Part shown: positions 1 to 11,001 of the stretch, piece after piece
Layout: every line of letters starts with the position of its first letter
Position numbering within the stretch: position 1 is the stretch's first letter
Assembly: GCA_963920525.1 (NCBI GenBank)
Contig: OY986437.1
Coordinates: 118,031,715 to 118,095,714, forward strand
Origin: Dichetophora obliterata
Taxonomy: Eukaryota > Arthropoda > Insecta > Diptera > Sciomyzidae
Length of the DNA: 64,000 nt
Direction of reading: 5' to 3'
Program-made: the position numbers and the translations under genes
The notes under the pieces: generated by a model
The model's input: only the letters and a program-made list of their open reading frames with translations
What the model was told of the DNA's origin: nothing
The model's database searches: none

Positions 1-770
1 GATCTGCAGGCCAGCGGCTAGCTGAGAATCATTTGCATTTTTTTTTTCATATTAGACATTCTTTTAAAAGCATTTAGCAGGCTGTTGGACATCTCTTTCG
101 CATCGTTTTTTCACAAAAGACAGACAGTGAAACGATTGTCTTTATACACACTTGTTTCTTCTAATATTTGAAGCGCGTGCTTCTCTTGCTTTGACATAAT
201 AGTTTCTTTAGGTGTGAAGCCCCCATAACAGTCGTCAGCGAAATAGTTCTTAACAATTTCATGCAGATCTTTGTCACCGCCACAATCGCATTTATGTAAA
301 AATAGACTTCCACCAGCAGTCGCAGAGGCCCCGCCGCCAAGTAATGCCCAACCCAAGCGGGTTTTTGCTGCAATGGGTTGATGCCAGCTGCCTTCTCTAA
401 CCTTTAGAGAACAAACTAAATTTGCATTATTAGTTCCAATTATGAATTTTGGAACGGCACTGTAGGACTGCAACGGAATTTCTTTTAAATAAGCACATTT
501 TGCTTTTACTTGGCTTACGAGCATTGTCTCTGGTGACAACTTTAGATTTCGTACTGTATGCACGCTCGTAAGTGGGTAAACAGCTGCGTGAGTTGTTGCT
601 GCCTATATTTTAAGATCCATTTTTCGTGATTTTTCTTCGGTGCGTGTGATGTTCCCAGTCCATTTGATGCAAAGAGGTTCTAAAATTCCTTCTTCCTCAA
701 GCTCGTTGGCCAGATTTTCGTCCATCAGTGTTAGCGTCGAACCGTCATCCATTAATGCTTAAGTATTACA
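1..770 (-). pseudogene. pol: BEL/Pao pol pseudogene (protease, start of RT)
   Basis: Around 735-755 (minus) the frame reads LMDDGSTLTLMDE, an aspartyl-protease active-site sequence of the DxGS type. The same frame continues through one TAG near 603-605 into a 150-residue open stretch (563-111) with the Pao signature TRLGWALLGG. A TGA at 111-113, probably a former Trp codon, ends it, after which the frame goes on (KNDAKEMSNSLLNAFKRM) in a way that fits the N-terminal part of the Pao reverse transcriptase. A further TAG lies near the window edge. The protein would have processed gag-pol and copied element RNA; this copy cannot. The remaining RT, RNase H and integrase would lie left of the window. 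Confidence 0.83.
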
Positions 771-959
771 TAATTCTTTTTGATTTTCCATGCAACGTTA
801 CCGGCAGAATGCGAAAATATGTGTCGTCATTGCGTAAAGAACTGTGGTTATTTAAAATTATTGTAGACACAGCTGTTTTTGACGTTTGTCCTTCTTCATC
901 TTCCTTATGAAGTAGTTGTTGATGTTTTTTCGTACAATGGTTTTTACCACACGTTTCTT

Positions 960-2284
960 TTAGCCAACATCGACGAGTATGTTTTGTTTAGCAAATACGA
1001 CACAGCTCATTTATTTTAACTAAGTTCCATTTTTCTGCGAGCGGTAAACTTTGAAAATCCTTGCACTCGTGCAATTTATGTGTCGATCCACATACTATAC
1101 ATTCGGCTGCTGTCTTATTGTTAGCTGACTCGTCTGTCGTTGATGCGTTTGTATGTACGTCTGTATGTAGACAGCTTTGTTGTTATTGCGTGCTGTCTTT
1201 CGCTCTCCTGTCGACGTAAACATTGGAGTTGTTATAGTACACGCTGCTTCTGCTATGCTGTGTAGCCAATCTGAAAATTGCTGGAGATTTGGAGTTTCTA
1301 TATTTCTCGAATGCATTGCCCAATTTAATGTCATATCAGGACTTAGTTTATCGAGAATTTCCCGTAAGAGTGTTCGATTATTTAGGTAGTAGTTTAAGCC
1401 GCTAGCTCTTATAGTGGCACAGATATTTTTGACTGCGAACGAAATTTCAATTAACGACTCAAATTTACCTTTTGGTGACGGCAATTTGCGTACTTTCTCG
1501 ATTAGTGTGTTTAAAATATGCTCCGGCCGGCCAAAGAACATTTTTAGTGGGTTAATTATATCCGGAACCATGCTGGGCAGCATTAAACAGTTATGTACTG
1601 CTTCTCTAGCCTTGCCTTGTAAACATTTTTGCAGCCGAATTAAGTTTTCATCGTTGGAGAAGCCTGCTACCGCTGTGCTGTGTAGAAAAGCGCAGTAAAA
1701 TATCGTCGTGAAAAACTGGCATATCTCTCGGTGTCGAGCTCCTTGCCGTTATTTGTGTTGTAGTGAGGTTAGGGACGACTTAGGCATGTTCAGTGCTGTG
1801 ATGTGTTCGATCAATGTGAAGTGTACCTCCTAGTGGAGTACTTTTTTCGCTTGGTTAAAAACGAGTTCGATTCGGTAGGGGTGCATTATCAGACGATGAG
1901 TTGCTTCCAATTTGAGTTTGAACGTTGTTTTGTTGATTTGCATCTGGTGGCACTTTTTGACGATCTATTGTCGATTGAAGATTTTCCAATTGGTGTAAAT
2001 TGTGATTTCTTGATTCGTTATTTGCCGGTTCTTGATTATTAACCAAGCTTGCTTCACGAAGAGTTTCATATCTGTGCTGTCAAAACCCTATTTTGAGACG
2101 CCCTTCTCATCAAGCATTTGTAGACGTAGTTGTTGGTCGTTGAATGCTGATTATTTGAGCTGTTGCTTTCATTAGCGTAGAGCTGCGGTATTGGCCTGCT
2201 ATCTCCAGCAGCATTACTTTGTGGACCCTCAGAAACTCGACCATCGTTGCAAGACAGTGCACCACTTAACAGCAAATTACCCAT
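960..2284 (-). pseudogene. gag: BEL/Pao gag pseudogene
   Basis: The likely N-terminus begins at the ATG near 2284 with a low-complexity Asn/Ser/Gln-rich stretch that continues after stops through 1855-2046. From about 1720 to 1095 a long open frame shows the Pao capsid pattern (DUF1759-like): AGFSNDENLIRLQ, then KAREAV, then FGRPEHIL. At about 1090-940 the same strand encodes C-X2-C-X3-H-X4-C followed by CRIC, H and C residues and an HQQLLH tail, the usual Pao zinc-knuckle arrangement that binds element RNA. One TAA lies inside the second knuckle. The ATG at 1583 is internal to the domain, so it is not a real start. Identification rests on recognised family motifs. Confidence 0.82.
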
Positions 2285-2290
2285 ATTGTT

Positions 2291-5200
2291 ATGGTTATTT
2301 CTTTTAACGAAATTTTCGCGGCGCGAAATAAATAATAATTTTAAAGCAATGTTGCGTTAAGTAACTTATTTTAAGGGAATTTATTTCCTAATCATATAAG
2401 AGCTTTATTTAAATTTTGCAATTTGGAGCTCGCTGGTCTTAAAGTTAATACAAACGTAGAGATATAACGGATTTAAGTATAAGGAAAATAGGCAATATCT
2501 GCATTATTGTAGAAAGAAATACACAAACCATATATTATCGATAAAAGCAGCAGCATAACCAATTGTAGTCGGTGACAACAATCACTATTCGAATATCCTC
2601 AAAAGTGATTTACCCTGAAATTTTCTCAGAGAAATAAAATCCTTTTTCAGAACTGAGGCAGGAAGAAGGTGTCATCACATTCAGAAATGGAACACGAAAT
2701 GCTTTTCATTTTATGCTTCTGTTAAATTTACACTTTCTATTAGATCCTCAGAGTATAGCTCTACCCCCCCCACCGCCCCTTTAAACGGTGTGGAAACCTA
2801 ATCAATTTTCACCGTAATGGTGTTCACTTTACAAATAGCATTGAGTCCCATCATTTGACAAATGAAATCCTTCCCTTTTATAAAACAAAGCCTAACTGAA
2901 AAGGGTTGATTTCAGCACAATTAAAAACAAACAGACAAACCAATCCATCAAATCCTTTGCAAATAATATTGAACTGGCGCCCTCTTTGTTTACTCTAATT
3001 AATGCAACCTGCCATCAAGATAATCAGTTCAGTTCAGCTGCTTCTGGATTTAATATTCAAGTGATGACCCAACACGGATTCCCTCAACAAGTTGCTGCTT
3101 TCCAACTTAAGTATGCTCAATCTTATTTTTAATGACTTTAGTGAAATTGTTTTAGTAACGTTTATCATTTATTTTTCACTTCATCCCAAGAGCATACGTG
3201 GTGGATATGAAAAGAACCTGTTGGCTGGCGGCGGCTTGGTTGAATACTTGGTTAGATGGCTGGAGGCTGGGTACGAGGAGAAGAAAAAAAAATCTTTTAA
3301 ATTGAATGAAAGAACGTTTTACGGCCATTATAACCCCAAATATAATCCACGCATTCATCCCTTTTGCTTATGTGAATGTATAGCTGTATAGTATAGAGCC
3401 TAAGTCAACACATACATTCCACTGACAACAAATATTCATTCGCAAACACATGCATACAAACACACAAGCACATGCAGTTACCTACATCTGTGTATGAAAT
3501 GTTCTACCATTATTTTTATGTCTTTGTTACGATTTACATTGTTGACTCAACTCGAACGACCTTAGCAGAGAATTACAAAAAAAGGATATTAAATGATTTA
3601 TGTGCATAGATGTGATTGTGTGAGTGAGTGCGTGTGTGTGCAGGAAAAATATAATGACTTTGTTAAATGAAATTCATAAATGTTGCAATGTCGAAAAAGT
3701 TGGTTGCAGTCAACTTTGAATAACTTTGAATGCAGGAATGCTGATAACAGTAATTCAAACAAAAGCTAGAATATTTTGTGCGTAATCCTTGTATTCAAAT
3801 CTTACCTACTCTATCTACAGCAGTATAAAGACCAAATTCTAGGCAACAAAAACTTTTTTGCGTGCGTGCTGCTTATTTTTTCAATTTTGTTTTTTTTTTT
3901 TTTTTTTTTTGTTTAGTTTCCTCTCTTTAGAATTTTCTTCGAATTTACCCTCATTTGGAGCTAACCCCAGCTTATCAGAATAAATAACTGAACTAGTTTA
4001 TGAACACTGACCTGTTTCACATGTTTTTATAGGGTCATAAAGAGATGCTCAACAACCTACCTTAATGTGTAGACCACATGTAGGATTTTTTTTTCCATTT
4101 ATTAAACAATGTAGCATAAAGCATATCGTGCGCAAAGAAGCCTTCGCACTTAAGTGCACTTTCCTGTCCAAGGAAGGCAAAAAGAAATAGTAAAAAATAA
4201 ACCCTTTATTTAAATAAGACGATTCGTATCTATTTGATCCCATAACATCGTTTATGATGCAGACATGTAACTGCCAAAAATGTGAGTACGCTTGAAAAAG
4301 GTGGTTCTGTACATCTAGGCGATGAGAGCTCAGCGTTTAAATAGTAATTTTTTCTTAATGGCTTAATTAAAATTTCGTCAGATTCTAAAGCTGTCTGCTA
4401 AGGGTAGGACAAGAATATCAAAATAGGACATACATTTTTGGGTTATAAAGGTACACACCTTTTGGGCTTTTGGGATTTTGGGATTTGAAGGACACAAGAA
4501 CAGCCATTATCAGAAAAAGTTATGTTTTCACACAACAACTGTAATTGTCAACTCCAAAAATTTGATAAAAAAGAAGGAGTTGAGTCATTTTAAAATTATT
4601 TATTTTGTTTAGTTTAGCTTAGTTGCAATCAACATCATTCTATAATGCTTTGCACTCAAAACATAAGTTGATATGAGACAAAATAGTGCATTATAATTTA
4701 TTTTTATTACTCTGTTTCTGTATAATAATGTTCTTTTTTTCTTTCTTTTGTATGCAACCTCGATTTCTGCAACTGCGACTGTCAGCTAAACAGTCAACAG
4801 TTTGAATTGGTCAAATATGATAATCGGCAAGTTTTTATTTCTAAGGTTTTCACTTTAATAACGGCATCCTATTATATTAATTGAAGTGCTTATTCCAAGA
4901 ACATGAAAGCCACTTTGAAAAAAATAAAGTTATTGACTTTTTAAGGTTTTTAAAATTTTTGTATGAAAAAATGATTCAAGTAAGGAAATCCCAGTCGGCA
5001 TTTTAACTAGTCCTCTGTGACCCTTTACCAGAGCTCATTATACTTTTAATATTGCTTCCAAGATATATTTTCGCCATGTGAGCATCTATTCTCATTGACC
5101 ACTGATAACAGAACTGGTTTCGGAAGGTCTCAACATAATTTTGCTCATTAGAGCAAGTGTTAGGATCGGAAGAAATTTAAAAGTTAAATTGATGCCAAAA

Positions 5201-6120
5201 GTGCTTGTATTTTTACATTCCATTACTAACGTGGGTGGATTACACCCAGTAGCACTCATTTAAAAACTGTTCTGAGTATTGGATTTGTAAATGAAATGAA
5301 TTAAAAACTAATTATAACTAGTAGAAAAAGGTTGAACTCATTTCGAATTTAAACATTTTTAGATTTATGCACTTGAATCCTTATAATAGAGAATTTCATC
5401 TACAGCTGTTTTTATGCGTTAGTAATCCAGGGTTAAGAAAAAGGATAGTCGAACTTTATTTCTCCTTAGAGAAAACTTTAGTAAGCAGTTGTTGCATAAT
5501 ATGTTCTTTTAATAAACCAAAACGACTATTGATAAGCAACAAAAAAAAATGTATTATGTCTTTTGTTCCCAAAAACTCTATTGCGAATGGGTGAAACTCA
5601 TTAAAAAAAATCGTTAAAATGATAACGTCCAAGTATTGGCATTAATGGCTCAAAGACCTGATTCTATTTAGAACTGTGGTTAAAAAAAATGTAACAGTTT
5701 TTGGAAAATTGCAAATAGTGGCTGGTAAAAGTGAAGTAAAACCTGAAAATGTTAAAAAAGTTAATTTTCAAGTTCCATCCAAAAGAAAAACTTGTAATAT
5801 TTTTAAAAATTTAATTATTTATTTTTAATAACTATTTTGTGTTTTATAATTATAAAAAAATATAATTTGTTTTTTAAAAGGCTCACATAGAATTCAAAAC
5901 AAATTTTTTATAGTTTAAGAATTTTTAATCATAAACTTTAATAAAAAAATTGTTTTATTGATTTTTTATGTAACAATAGTGCGAGCATGTTTGTTGTTTT
6001 AGGTTTGCTCATGTAATGAAATATTCTTTCAAAAACCTTTTTCACGCCCTCTATGGTTTTTACCAACAAATTGTTCGGGCCTCGATTAGTTCGTTGAAAT
6101 ACTTTTTTAGAATTATACAT
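2291..6120. other. AT-rich DNA without recognised gene
   Basis: No convincing coding region. Scattered ORFs of 60-100 codons have no recognisable motifs and AT-driven composition. Contents include a C-rich stretch at 2765-2780, CA/GT-rich DNA at 3400-3650, and a 21-T run at 3890-3910. Confidence 0.6.
3890..3910 (+). repeat. poly-T tract (21 T)
   Basis: Uninterrupted run of 21 T. It could be the A-tail of an inverted retroposed sequence, but nothing recognisable lies on its right side, so it is listed only as a homopolymer. Confidence 0.85.
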
Positions 6121-6126
6121 AAATTA

Positions 6127-6327
6127 TAATATAAAATTTGTTGGAAGTGCTCTACCGACTCCTGATTTATGCACCGATGCCTTTACCGATGCTGATAATG
6201 ACTGCATTTTAAAAACCGATACCGATGCCGATTCTTGAATTTCAACCGATGACGATACCAAACCGATGCCGATGCTTGAATTTGCTGCCGATACTGATGC
6301 TGATGCCGATTGATCGGTCAAACACTA
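6127..6327 (-). repeat. degenerate GATGCC/ATCGGC array at a hAT-like end
   Basis: About a dozen imperfect copies of CCGATGCCGAT-type units (minus: ATCGGCATCGG). On the minus strand the array is preceded by TAGTGTTTGACCGATC, which resembles a hAT terminal sequence (hAT ends usually begin CAGTG or TAGTG), so the units could be subterminal transposase-binding repeats. The opposite end was not found. The Ser/Ala/Val-rich ORF across it (6124-6321 minus) is a product of the repeat, not a gene. Confidence 0.5.
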
Positions 6328-6395
6328 ATTAAAATTAAATTTAAATAACAGAAAAAATTCAAACACAAAAAATCGAAGTATTTTATTTATTCTAT

Positions 6396-6515
6396 TTATG
6401 GGACATTCCTTGTCAAATCGGTCCACAAAAAAAAATCGACCACGGCCCATCGTGCTGATATGAATAGTTTCCATACGCGAATTCAACACAAAAAATAATT
6501 TTATCACATTTTTTT
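6396..6515 (-). repeat. dispersed repeat, inverted partner of 9490-9610
   Basis: The reverse complement of this segment matches 9490-9610 with shared blocks such as TGTTGAAT, GCGTATGGAAACTATT, ATCAG and the GTGGTCG-poly-T segment. The identity of the parent element is unknown. Confidence 0.6.
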
Positions 6516-6569
6516 CGATAATGATTTCTTTTTTATTGGAAAAGTAAAAAATATTTATAATCAGCCTAA

Positions 6570-6689
6570 CCAAAAAACTTTTTAATGTCGATTCTAAATT
6601 AAGTATAAGCTTTTTGGCAACAAATTCTATAGAAATAATGTCAGAAAAGCTTACACTAAATTTAGAGTCGACATTAAAATATTTTTTGG
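6570..6689. repeat. short inverted repeat / hairpin
   Basis: Arms of about 45 bp (6570-6615 and 6645-6689) are imperfectly complementary around a loop of about 29 nt. Both contain CCAAAAAA, TTTTAATGTCGA and AAGCTTTT-like blocks. It fits a palindromic MITE or a decayed hairpin. No target duplication seen. Confidence 0.6.
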
Positions 6690-6699
6690 TATGTTTGAA

Positions 6700-7970
6700 T
6701 AATTTTAATTAATTGCAAAGAACTTTTTATTAAAAACACAGAAAACTAACACTGGTCTCGTTCAGTCTTTAGTTTTTCTATGTTAATACTATCTACTGGT
6801 CTTATACTACACAAATATTACACAAAAGATAAGGTTTAAGGTCACCGAAAGGTCATAATGAATACAAACTGTGAAAATTTTGAAAATTTATTCTGGAAAT
6901 ACGTCATCACCGATTTTCGATTTTTAAAATTCAGAGTAGTTATACATTAAGCCGACACGATTTGTATGTCTAAAAACTATTTCGGCATATTTTTTTTTTT
7001 TTTGATTAGAGAAATCCCCATGGAGCGGTTTTGATTCTCCTGAACAATTTTTTGGGCAAAAAAATCATGTTTTTTCATGTAACTTTTTTTCTTCTTGAAA
7101 ATGCATACCCGCGATAAGCAAAATATTAATCCTTCCAGACCGTGATGCAGCAATTGTGCGGGTAACTTTTAGTCTAAATATCTTTACTGCTATATCACGA
7201 ATGTATATCAATTTTATATGTATGTATCGATTGCGCAGGTTATTGTTTATGTTTGCCTTTCATATTACTTAGCTGTTAATTTTGTCGTTTCTTAAATTTT
7301 CACGAAATTCTTGCGTCACATTTAATTTTTTTTTTAAATGAGTCGTAGAAGTTAGTTGTTTTTTTTCATATACCAAAATACTAATAGCGCAGTTTTAGTG
7401 AAGTTGACGCTTTTTATCTTAAAAAATAATATATTTAAAAATCTCAAAAGATTTGACATTTGATGGAAAATAAAAATATTTTCAGTACAAACTTTCATTT
7501 CTTGAAAATCCTTGATGGATATGAAAATATCAAAATTTAGGCATTGAAAATATTTTCATATCACATAAAGATCATATACTCCAAAAAGTCATAAAAAATT
7601 CTCAGTAGCTTAGCGTCAGGTCTGAAAAGGATCAATATATTGATCGCACACAAATGTTGGCTTTTTTAAAACGCCTATATAATATGTATTTTTCATGGTA
7701 TTCACAAGACTTTTAGCTTATTAGAAAGGTATTGAGCTCTTCTTTCTCCTATGTATAGATATATATGATATATCGTACAGTGTGGATTTTAAAAATTTTT
7801 TCATGCCATTTTTTAAGCAATATTGGGTGTGTTTTGCCTTAGAACAAGAGTTTTCGTAAATCCTGAATTTTGTACTGGTCAGTTGTTTGACTCACTGTAC
7901 TTCTATATGCAAAAAATTTTCATTCTTGGCCCTTTAGAATTTTTAAAAATATGACTGTTTTTATGTAAAA
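6700..7970. other. AT-rich DNA without recognised gene
   Basis: Nothing supported in either strand; several 20-40 bp AT-rich direct similarities only. Confidence 0.55.
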
Positions 7971-7989
7971 TTAATGATTGCACTGTGCG

Positions 7990-8460
7990 CTTGTATGTAC
8001 GCTTTTTTCCCCACCCATGTACCCAATCACAGTCTCCAGGAGGGAAGCAGTTGCAGTCACACGATTCCGCCTTGACTATACTAGACTTATACACAAACAC
8101 ATTTTTGACAACTCAATCGGTATAACTTGTCCACTGTGCCATCACAACCCAGTATCCATTCACCATTTAATAGTCCATTGCCAAGATTCTGATAATAAAT
8201 GTAGACAGTTAAACATTAAGAATGGAAATGCAATCATAAGAACACCAATTGAAGCCAACATTAAAACTTTCTCCAAATTCCTTAAACGAGCAAGACTATT
8301 TTTTGAAGTGCAACTTACTTTATTACTTACTTTATGCAATAATTTATTAAATCTTTTATATCTAAGTTTTAGCTGAAGGCCTAAGCTGTTAGTGTTAGTT
8401 ATTAGTTATGAAAAAATTCTGATTTATTACTTTTTTTTCTAATAAATAAAATAAACAAAA
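7990..8460 (+). pseudogene. LINE ORF2 C-terminal end (5'-truncated)
   Basis: The open frame ending near 8376 carries the pattern seen at the C-terminus of I/Jockey-type non-LTR ORF2 proteins: RFRLDYTRLIHKHIF, then a zinc-binding CPLCHHNPVSIHHLIVHC (C-X2-C...H...C). In intact elements this region follows RT and RNase H domains; none of that is present, so the copy is 5'-truncated, which is usual for LINEs. The likely join is near 8030. After the stop comes an A-rich 3' UTR ending about 8460 in AATAAATAAAATAAAC. The clade is not assigned. The ATG at 7978 lies in flanking DNA and is not the native start. Confidence 0.7.
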
Positions 8461-8679
8461 TATTCTGACCAACAACTTTTGCTGAAGAAATAAATATGAA
8501 ATAAAAAGTAAAAAATTTTTTAAAAATAAGCTTTTATTCAAACAGACGTGAACTAAAAAGAAAAAAAAATTAATTTAAGTGACATTTGTCATATATGTAT
8601 ATAGTAGGTATATTCTAAGTGCAGAAGAACCCCTCTCTTGGTTACTCATGATGAGTAACCATAGTATAAACGTACATAA

Positions 8680-8865
8680 ATTGGTAAGTTCTAAGGACTT
8701 ATATAAATTTAGAATTTTTCAAATACATTTATATTTAAAAGCTTGAGGCACCGATGTCCGCGATCCGTTATACAGGTTTACTACACAATATCAGTGTCTT
8801 AAGCTTTTAAATATGAATGTATTTGAAAAATTCTAAATTTATATAAGTCCTTAGAACTTACCAAT
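8680..8865. repeat. near-perfect snapback (65-bp arms)
   Basis: Arms 8680-8744 and 8801-8865 are reverse complements at 64 of 65 positions (by eye), separated by a unique 56-nt spacer. The high identity in heavily decayed DNA suggests a young structure or gene conversion between arms. RNA from either strand would form a long hairpin. There is no coding content. Confidence 0.85.
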
Positions 8866-8879
8866 CAATAGATTAAATT

Positions 8880-9420
8880 TAGATCATTTATTGAGCTTTA
8901 GGTCAAGGTGAGAACAATTAATTGTTCTAACGAATTTTTTCCAAATAAACAACAACAACAACGTTTTCAATATGAAAAGGATAACATCACTTGCTGATTT
9001 TATTGCAATTTCGGCCCTGCTACAGGCTTCATCAGATATTTTTCGCGTTAGCGCAATGCATAAAAACTAAAGTTAAGCAAAAATACAACAACAAACATGA
9101 AAATATGAAATGGGAGAAAAACTGAGAAATTGACACTTAAAATCTCATCGCCTCTGTGGTTAATTGCGCTAATACGCTTGCACGGCGCATCACAAAGATT
9201 TCTGATGAAGCCTATAGCAGGGCCGAAATTGCAATAAAATCAGCTAGTGATGTTTTTCTTTACATATTAAAAACGTTGTTGTTGTTTCTTTGGAAAAAAT
9301 TCTGAAGCTCAATTAATGATTTTAAACTATCAAACAACTAGAATTTCTATTAAAATCAAGTATGATTTAAACAATCAAACATTTAGAATTTGTATTTAAA
9401 TCATATAAAATCAACATAAT
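8880..9420. mobile_element. fold-back element related to the 32275-32762 MITE
   Basis: The left part (8880-9040) is an inverted copy of the right part (9190-9340); both share the block with CTGATGA, GGGCCGAAA and a CAACAACAAC/GTTGTTGTTG stretch. The interior and right end (9050-9420) match 32340-32762 collinearly, including the terminal GTATTTAAATCATATAAA. The 29-bp left TIR present in the 32-kb copy is missing here and is replaced by the extra inverted arm, so this copy is a rearranged fold-back form. No ORF. Confidence 0.75.
9188..9252 (+). ncRNA. hammerhead-ribozyme-like motif (candidate)
   Basis: The segment has CTGATGA (9202-9208), GAAA (9225-9228) and a cleavage-site-like AAT-C (C at 9241), in the order of a type I hammerhead. 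Stem III would be ATT/AAT with a 7-nt loop; stem II would be GCC/GGC with an A-C mismatch at the position normally G-C; an outer stem I pairs CATCAC (9188-9193) with GTGATG (9247-9252), with only A-U and G-U inside. All invariant core bases are present, but the stem II mismatch and short stems make activity uncertain. The inverted arm (8985-9040, minus) and the second family copy (32492-32554) repeat the core. Confidence 0.4.
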
Positions 9421-9489
9421 TAATGAAAATATTTTCAATTATTTTCTAATTCTCCGCAAAATATAATCATCGAACAAAAGCACGAAAAA

Positions 9490-9610
9490 AATTGTTTTTG
9501 TGTTGAATTGGCGTATGGAAACTATTTATTGTATATCAGTACGATCAGTACGGCTGTGGTCGTTTTTTTTTTTTGTTGACCCTTTTGACAAAGAATGTCA
9601 AATCCCATAC
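9490..9610 (+). repeat. dispersed repeat, inverted partner of 6396-6515
   Basis: Inverted-orientation match to 6396-6515. The two copies flank the 6.5-9.4 kb repeat cluster in opposite orientation. Confidence 0.6.
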
Positions 9611-9989
9611 ATAAACGAGAGTGGTAAAAGGTTTCAGTTTTCCTCTGCTGCCCGTAATCTTAAACCAATTTAGTTGGTTTTTTTTTATATGTGAATAATT
9701 GCAGTACGAAGGTAATAGGAAAAAAATGTTGAAAACATTTTAAAAAAATGGAAAGAGAAATTTAATAAAATCTCTATCAAGTAAGTATGGGCAAGACAGA
9801 ATGTGAGTACACGGTTAAAAATCTTGTACTAAAATTGAAAGTTTTCTGCACAAGATATAAGTTCACACCAGCTTTGGTTTCATATCTAGTATTTGTAAAA
9901 TACTAAAATTTGGTTTTATTTAAACTTTGGCTTAAAATTTAGTTCAGGCTTGGATTAAAAATTAAAAAAAAAATAATAATAATAATAAA

Positions 9990-10059
9990 CACCGTGAGAT
10001 TCGAACCCACGACATCCAGTTTGTAATTTCTTCAGTCTTACCGCTCGGCTATTACGCCA
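9990..10059 (-). other. tRNA-like module (pol III A and B boxes)
   Basis: Minus strand: A box TAGCCGAGCGGT (10040-10051) and B box GGTTCGAATCT (9997-10007) at tRNA-like spacing, with a 5-bp T stem. The would-be acceptor strands do not pair, so it is not a functional tRNA gene. It is homologous to the module in copy 2, so it was part of the element before it spread. Confidence 0.7.
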
Positions 10060-10231
10060 TGCGTAATAGAAGCAATAAAAACATCTGAACCGAATCGCCT
10101 TAAATGAGTCTCAGCATTGCCATACTCACGTTTTACGAGTGTAAATTAAAATTTAGTATCCAAATGTACTAGAATTTAGTCAAAATTATATTAAAAACTA
10201 AAAGTAATACAGAATTGTTCTCAAGTTTAAC

Positions 10232-10826
10232 CTTCAAATGCTTTTAATTTTTTGTAACGAAAAGACCAAAGATTTAAGTTTAATTCCCCTGACAACCTAA
10301 TTTTTTCAGTTTATATTATTTTATTAAAATATTTAGCTTAAAAAACTCAAAAAGGAATGTTTCAGATTTGTTTGCCACATTAGAACTCTAATATTAAAAT
10401 AATTCAAACAATGTTAAAAATAAAAATTGGATTGTTATTCACCAACTACCAAGCTTGAGCACATATTTTACATAGGGTAAAAGGATGAATTGGACAAGCT
10501 TGGGAATCGGAGTTATCACATCGCGTTCTGTGGAAATTCGCACTTGATTTATACGGATAAAATATTTACAGTTATAGTTTTTATTTATTCTTTGCATTCT
10601 ATTGTTAGCTTAATTTTCAGTTCTTAGACACTGAACGTCGTTTGAGGGAAATTTTTTGTTCAGCTTAACAACGACACTTATTGGAAATTGTTCTTTGGTA
10701 AAATATACATTTAGGCATGATTTTTTCACTGAGCCAAGATTCCAAGTGAATTTGAGCACAATTGAGAAATATATAAGATATTATTTTTAAAAATTGTGTC
10801 AAATCGACACTAAAAGCGTTTGAAGG
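10232..10826. mobile_element. TTAA-flanked MITE nested in copy 1
   Basis: Ends CCTTCAAATGCTTTTA and TAAAAGCGTTTGAAGG are inverted repeats, flanked by TTAA at 10228-10231 and 10827-10830. Removing the element and one TTAA restores the continuity seen in copy 2 (CAAGTTTAAACCAAAAAG-like). A TTAA duplication with C-rich ends is the piggyBac pattern. About 595 bp, no transposase. Confidence 0.75.
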
Positions 10827-11001
10827 TTAAACCAAAAAGCTAAATAGAACGCTGTAATATTTCCTTGGTACTAAACTTTAAACCAAAAAGCTGAAAGAAA
10901 AGCTGTAATATTTATTTGGTTTACATTTTATTACAGTAGAGTTTTATATATGAGTTAATATTTAAAAGACTAAAATGTAGTTCAAGATTTTTAACCGTGT
11001 A

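Larger units (their letters stand above)
1..2290 (-). mobile_element. BEL/Pao LTR retrotransposon remnant
   Basis: Read right to left, this holds a decayed gag-pol: an Asn/Ser-rich N-terminus, a Pao-type capsid region, zinc knuckles, an aspartyl protease and the very start of the reverse transcriptase, which leaves the window at base 1. The order is that of BEL/Pao elements. Stop codons and frame changes break every part, so it is a fossil. I could not recognise the 5' LTR or primer-binding site to the right of 2290; if present they have decayed or were lost. Confidence 0.88.
9810..10999. mobile_element. CACGG-ended MITE, copy 1 (tRNA-like core, nested insertion)
   Basis: Ends are CACGGTTAAAAATCTTG and its inverse at 10983-10999, flanked by TA on both sides (9808-9809 and 11000-11001). 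The same family recurs at 20784-21409. Both share the subterminal block with TTGTACTAAAATT and a central tRNA-like module. This copy is about 1190 bp because a 595-bp TTAA element sits inside (10232-10826); without it and its duplicated TTAA it would be about 591 bp, close to the 626 bp of copy 2. No coding capacity. The superfamily is not certain; a CAC-type end with a 2-bp duplication would fit a CACTA-like group. Confidence 0.8.

Noticed and set aside
75..92. AGCAGGCTGTTGGAC shared by the BEL remnant and 32327-32341
   Set aside because: A 15-mer match is expected by chance in 64 kb and the flanks do not align.
6124..6321. ORF rich in Ser, Ala and Val
   Set aside because: Produced by translation of the GATGCC array.
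8640..8660. GGTTACTCATGATGAGTAACC palindrome
   Set aside because: Only 10-bp arms; no context to support an operator or element end.
9990..10059. Functional tRNA gene
   Set aside because: A and B boxes are present but acceptor strands do not pair, and the module sits in a repeated element.
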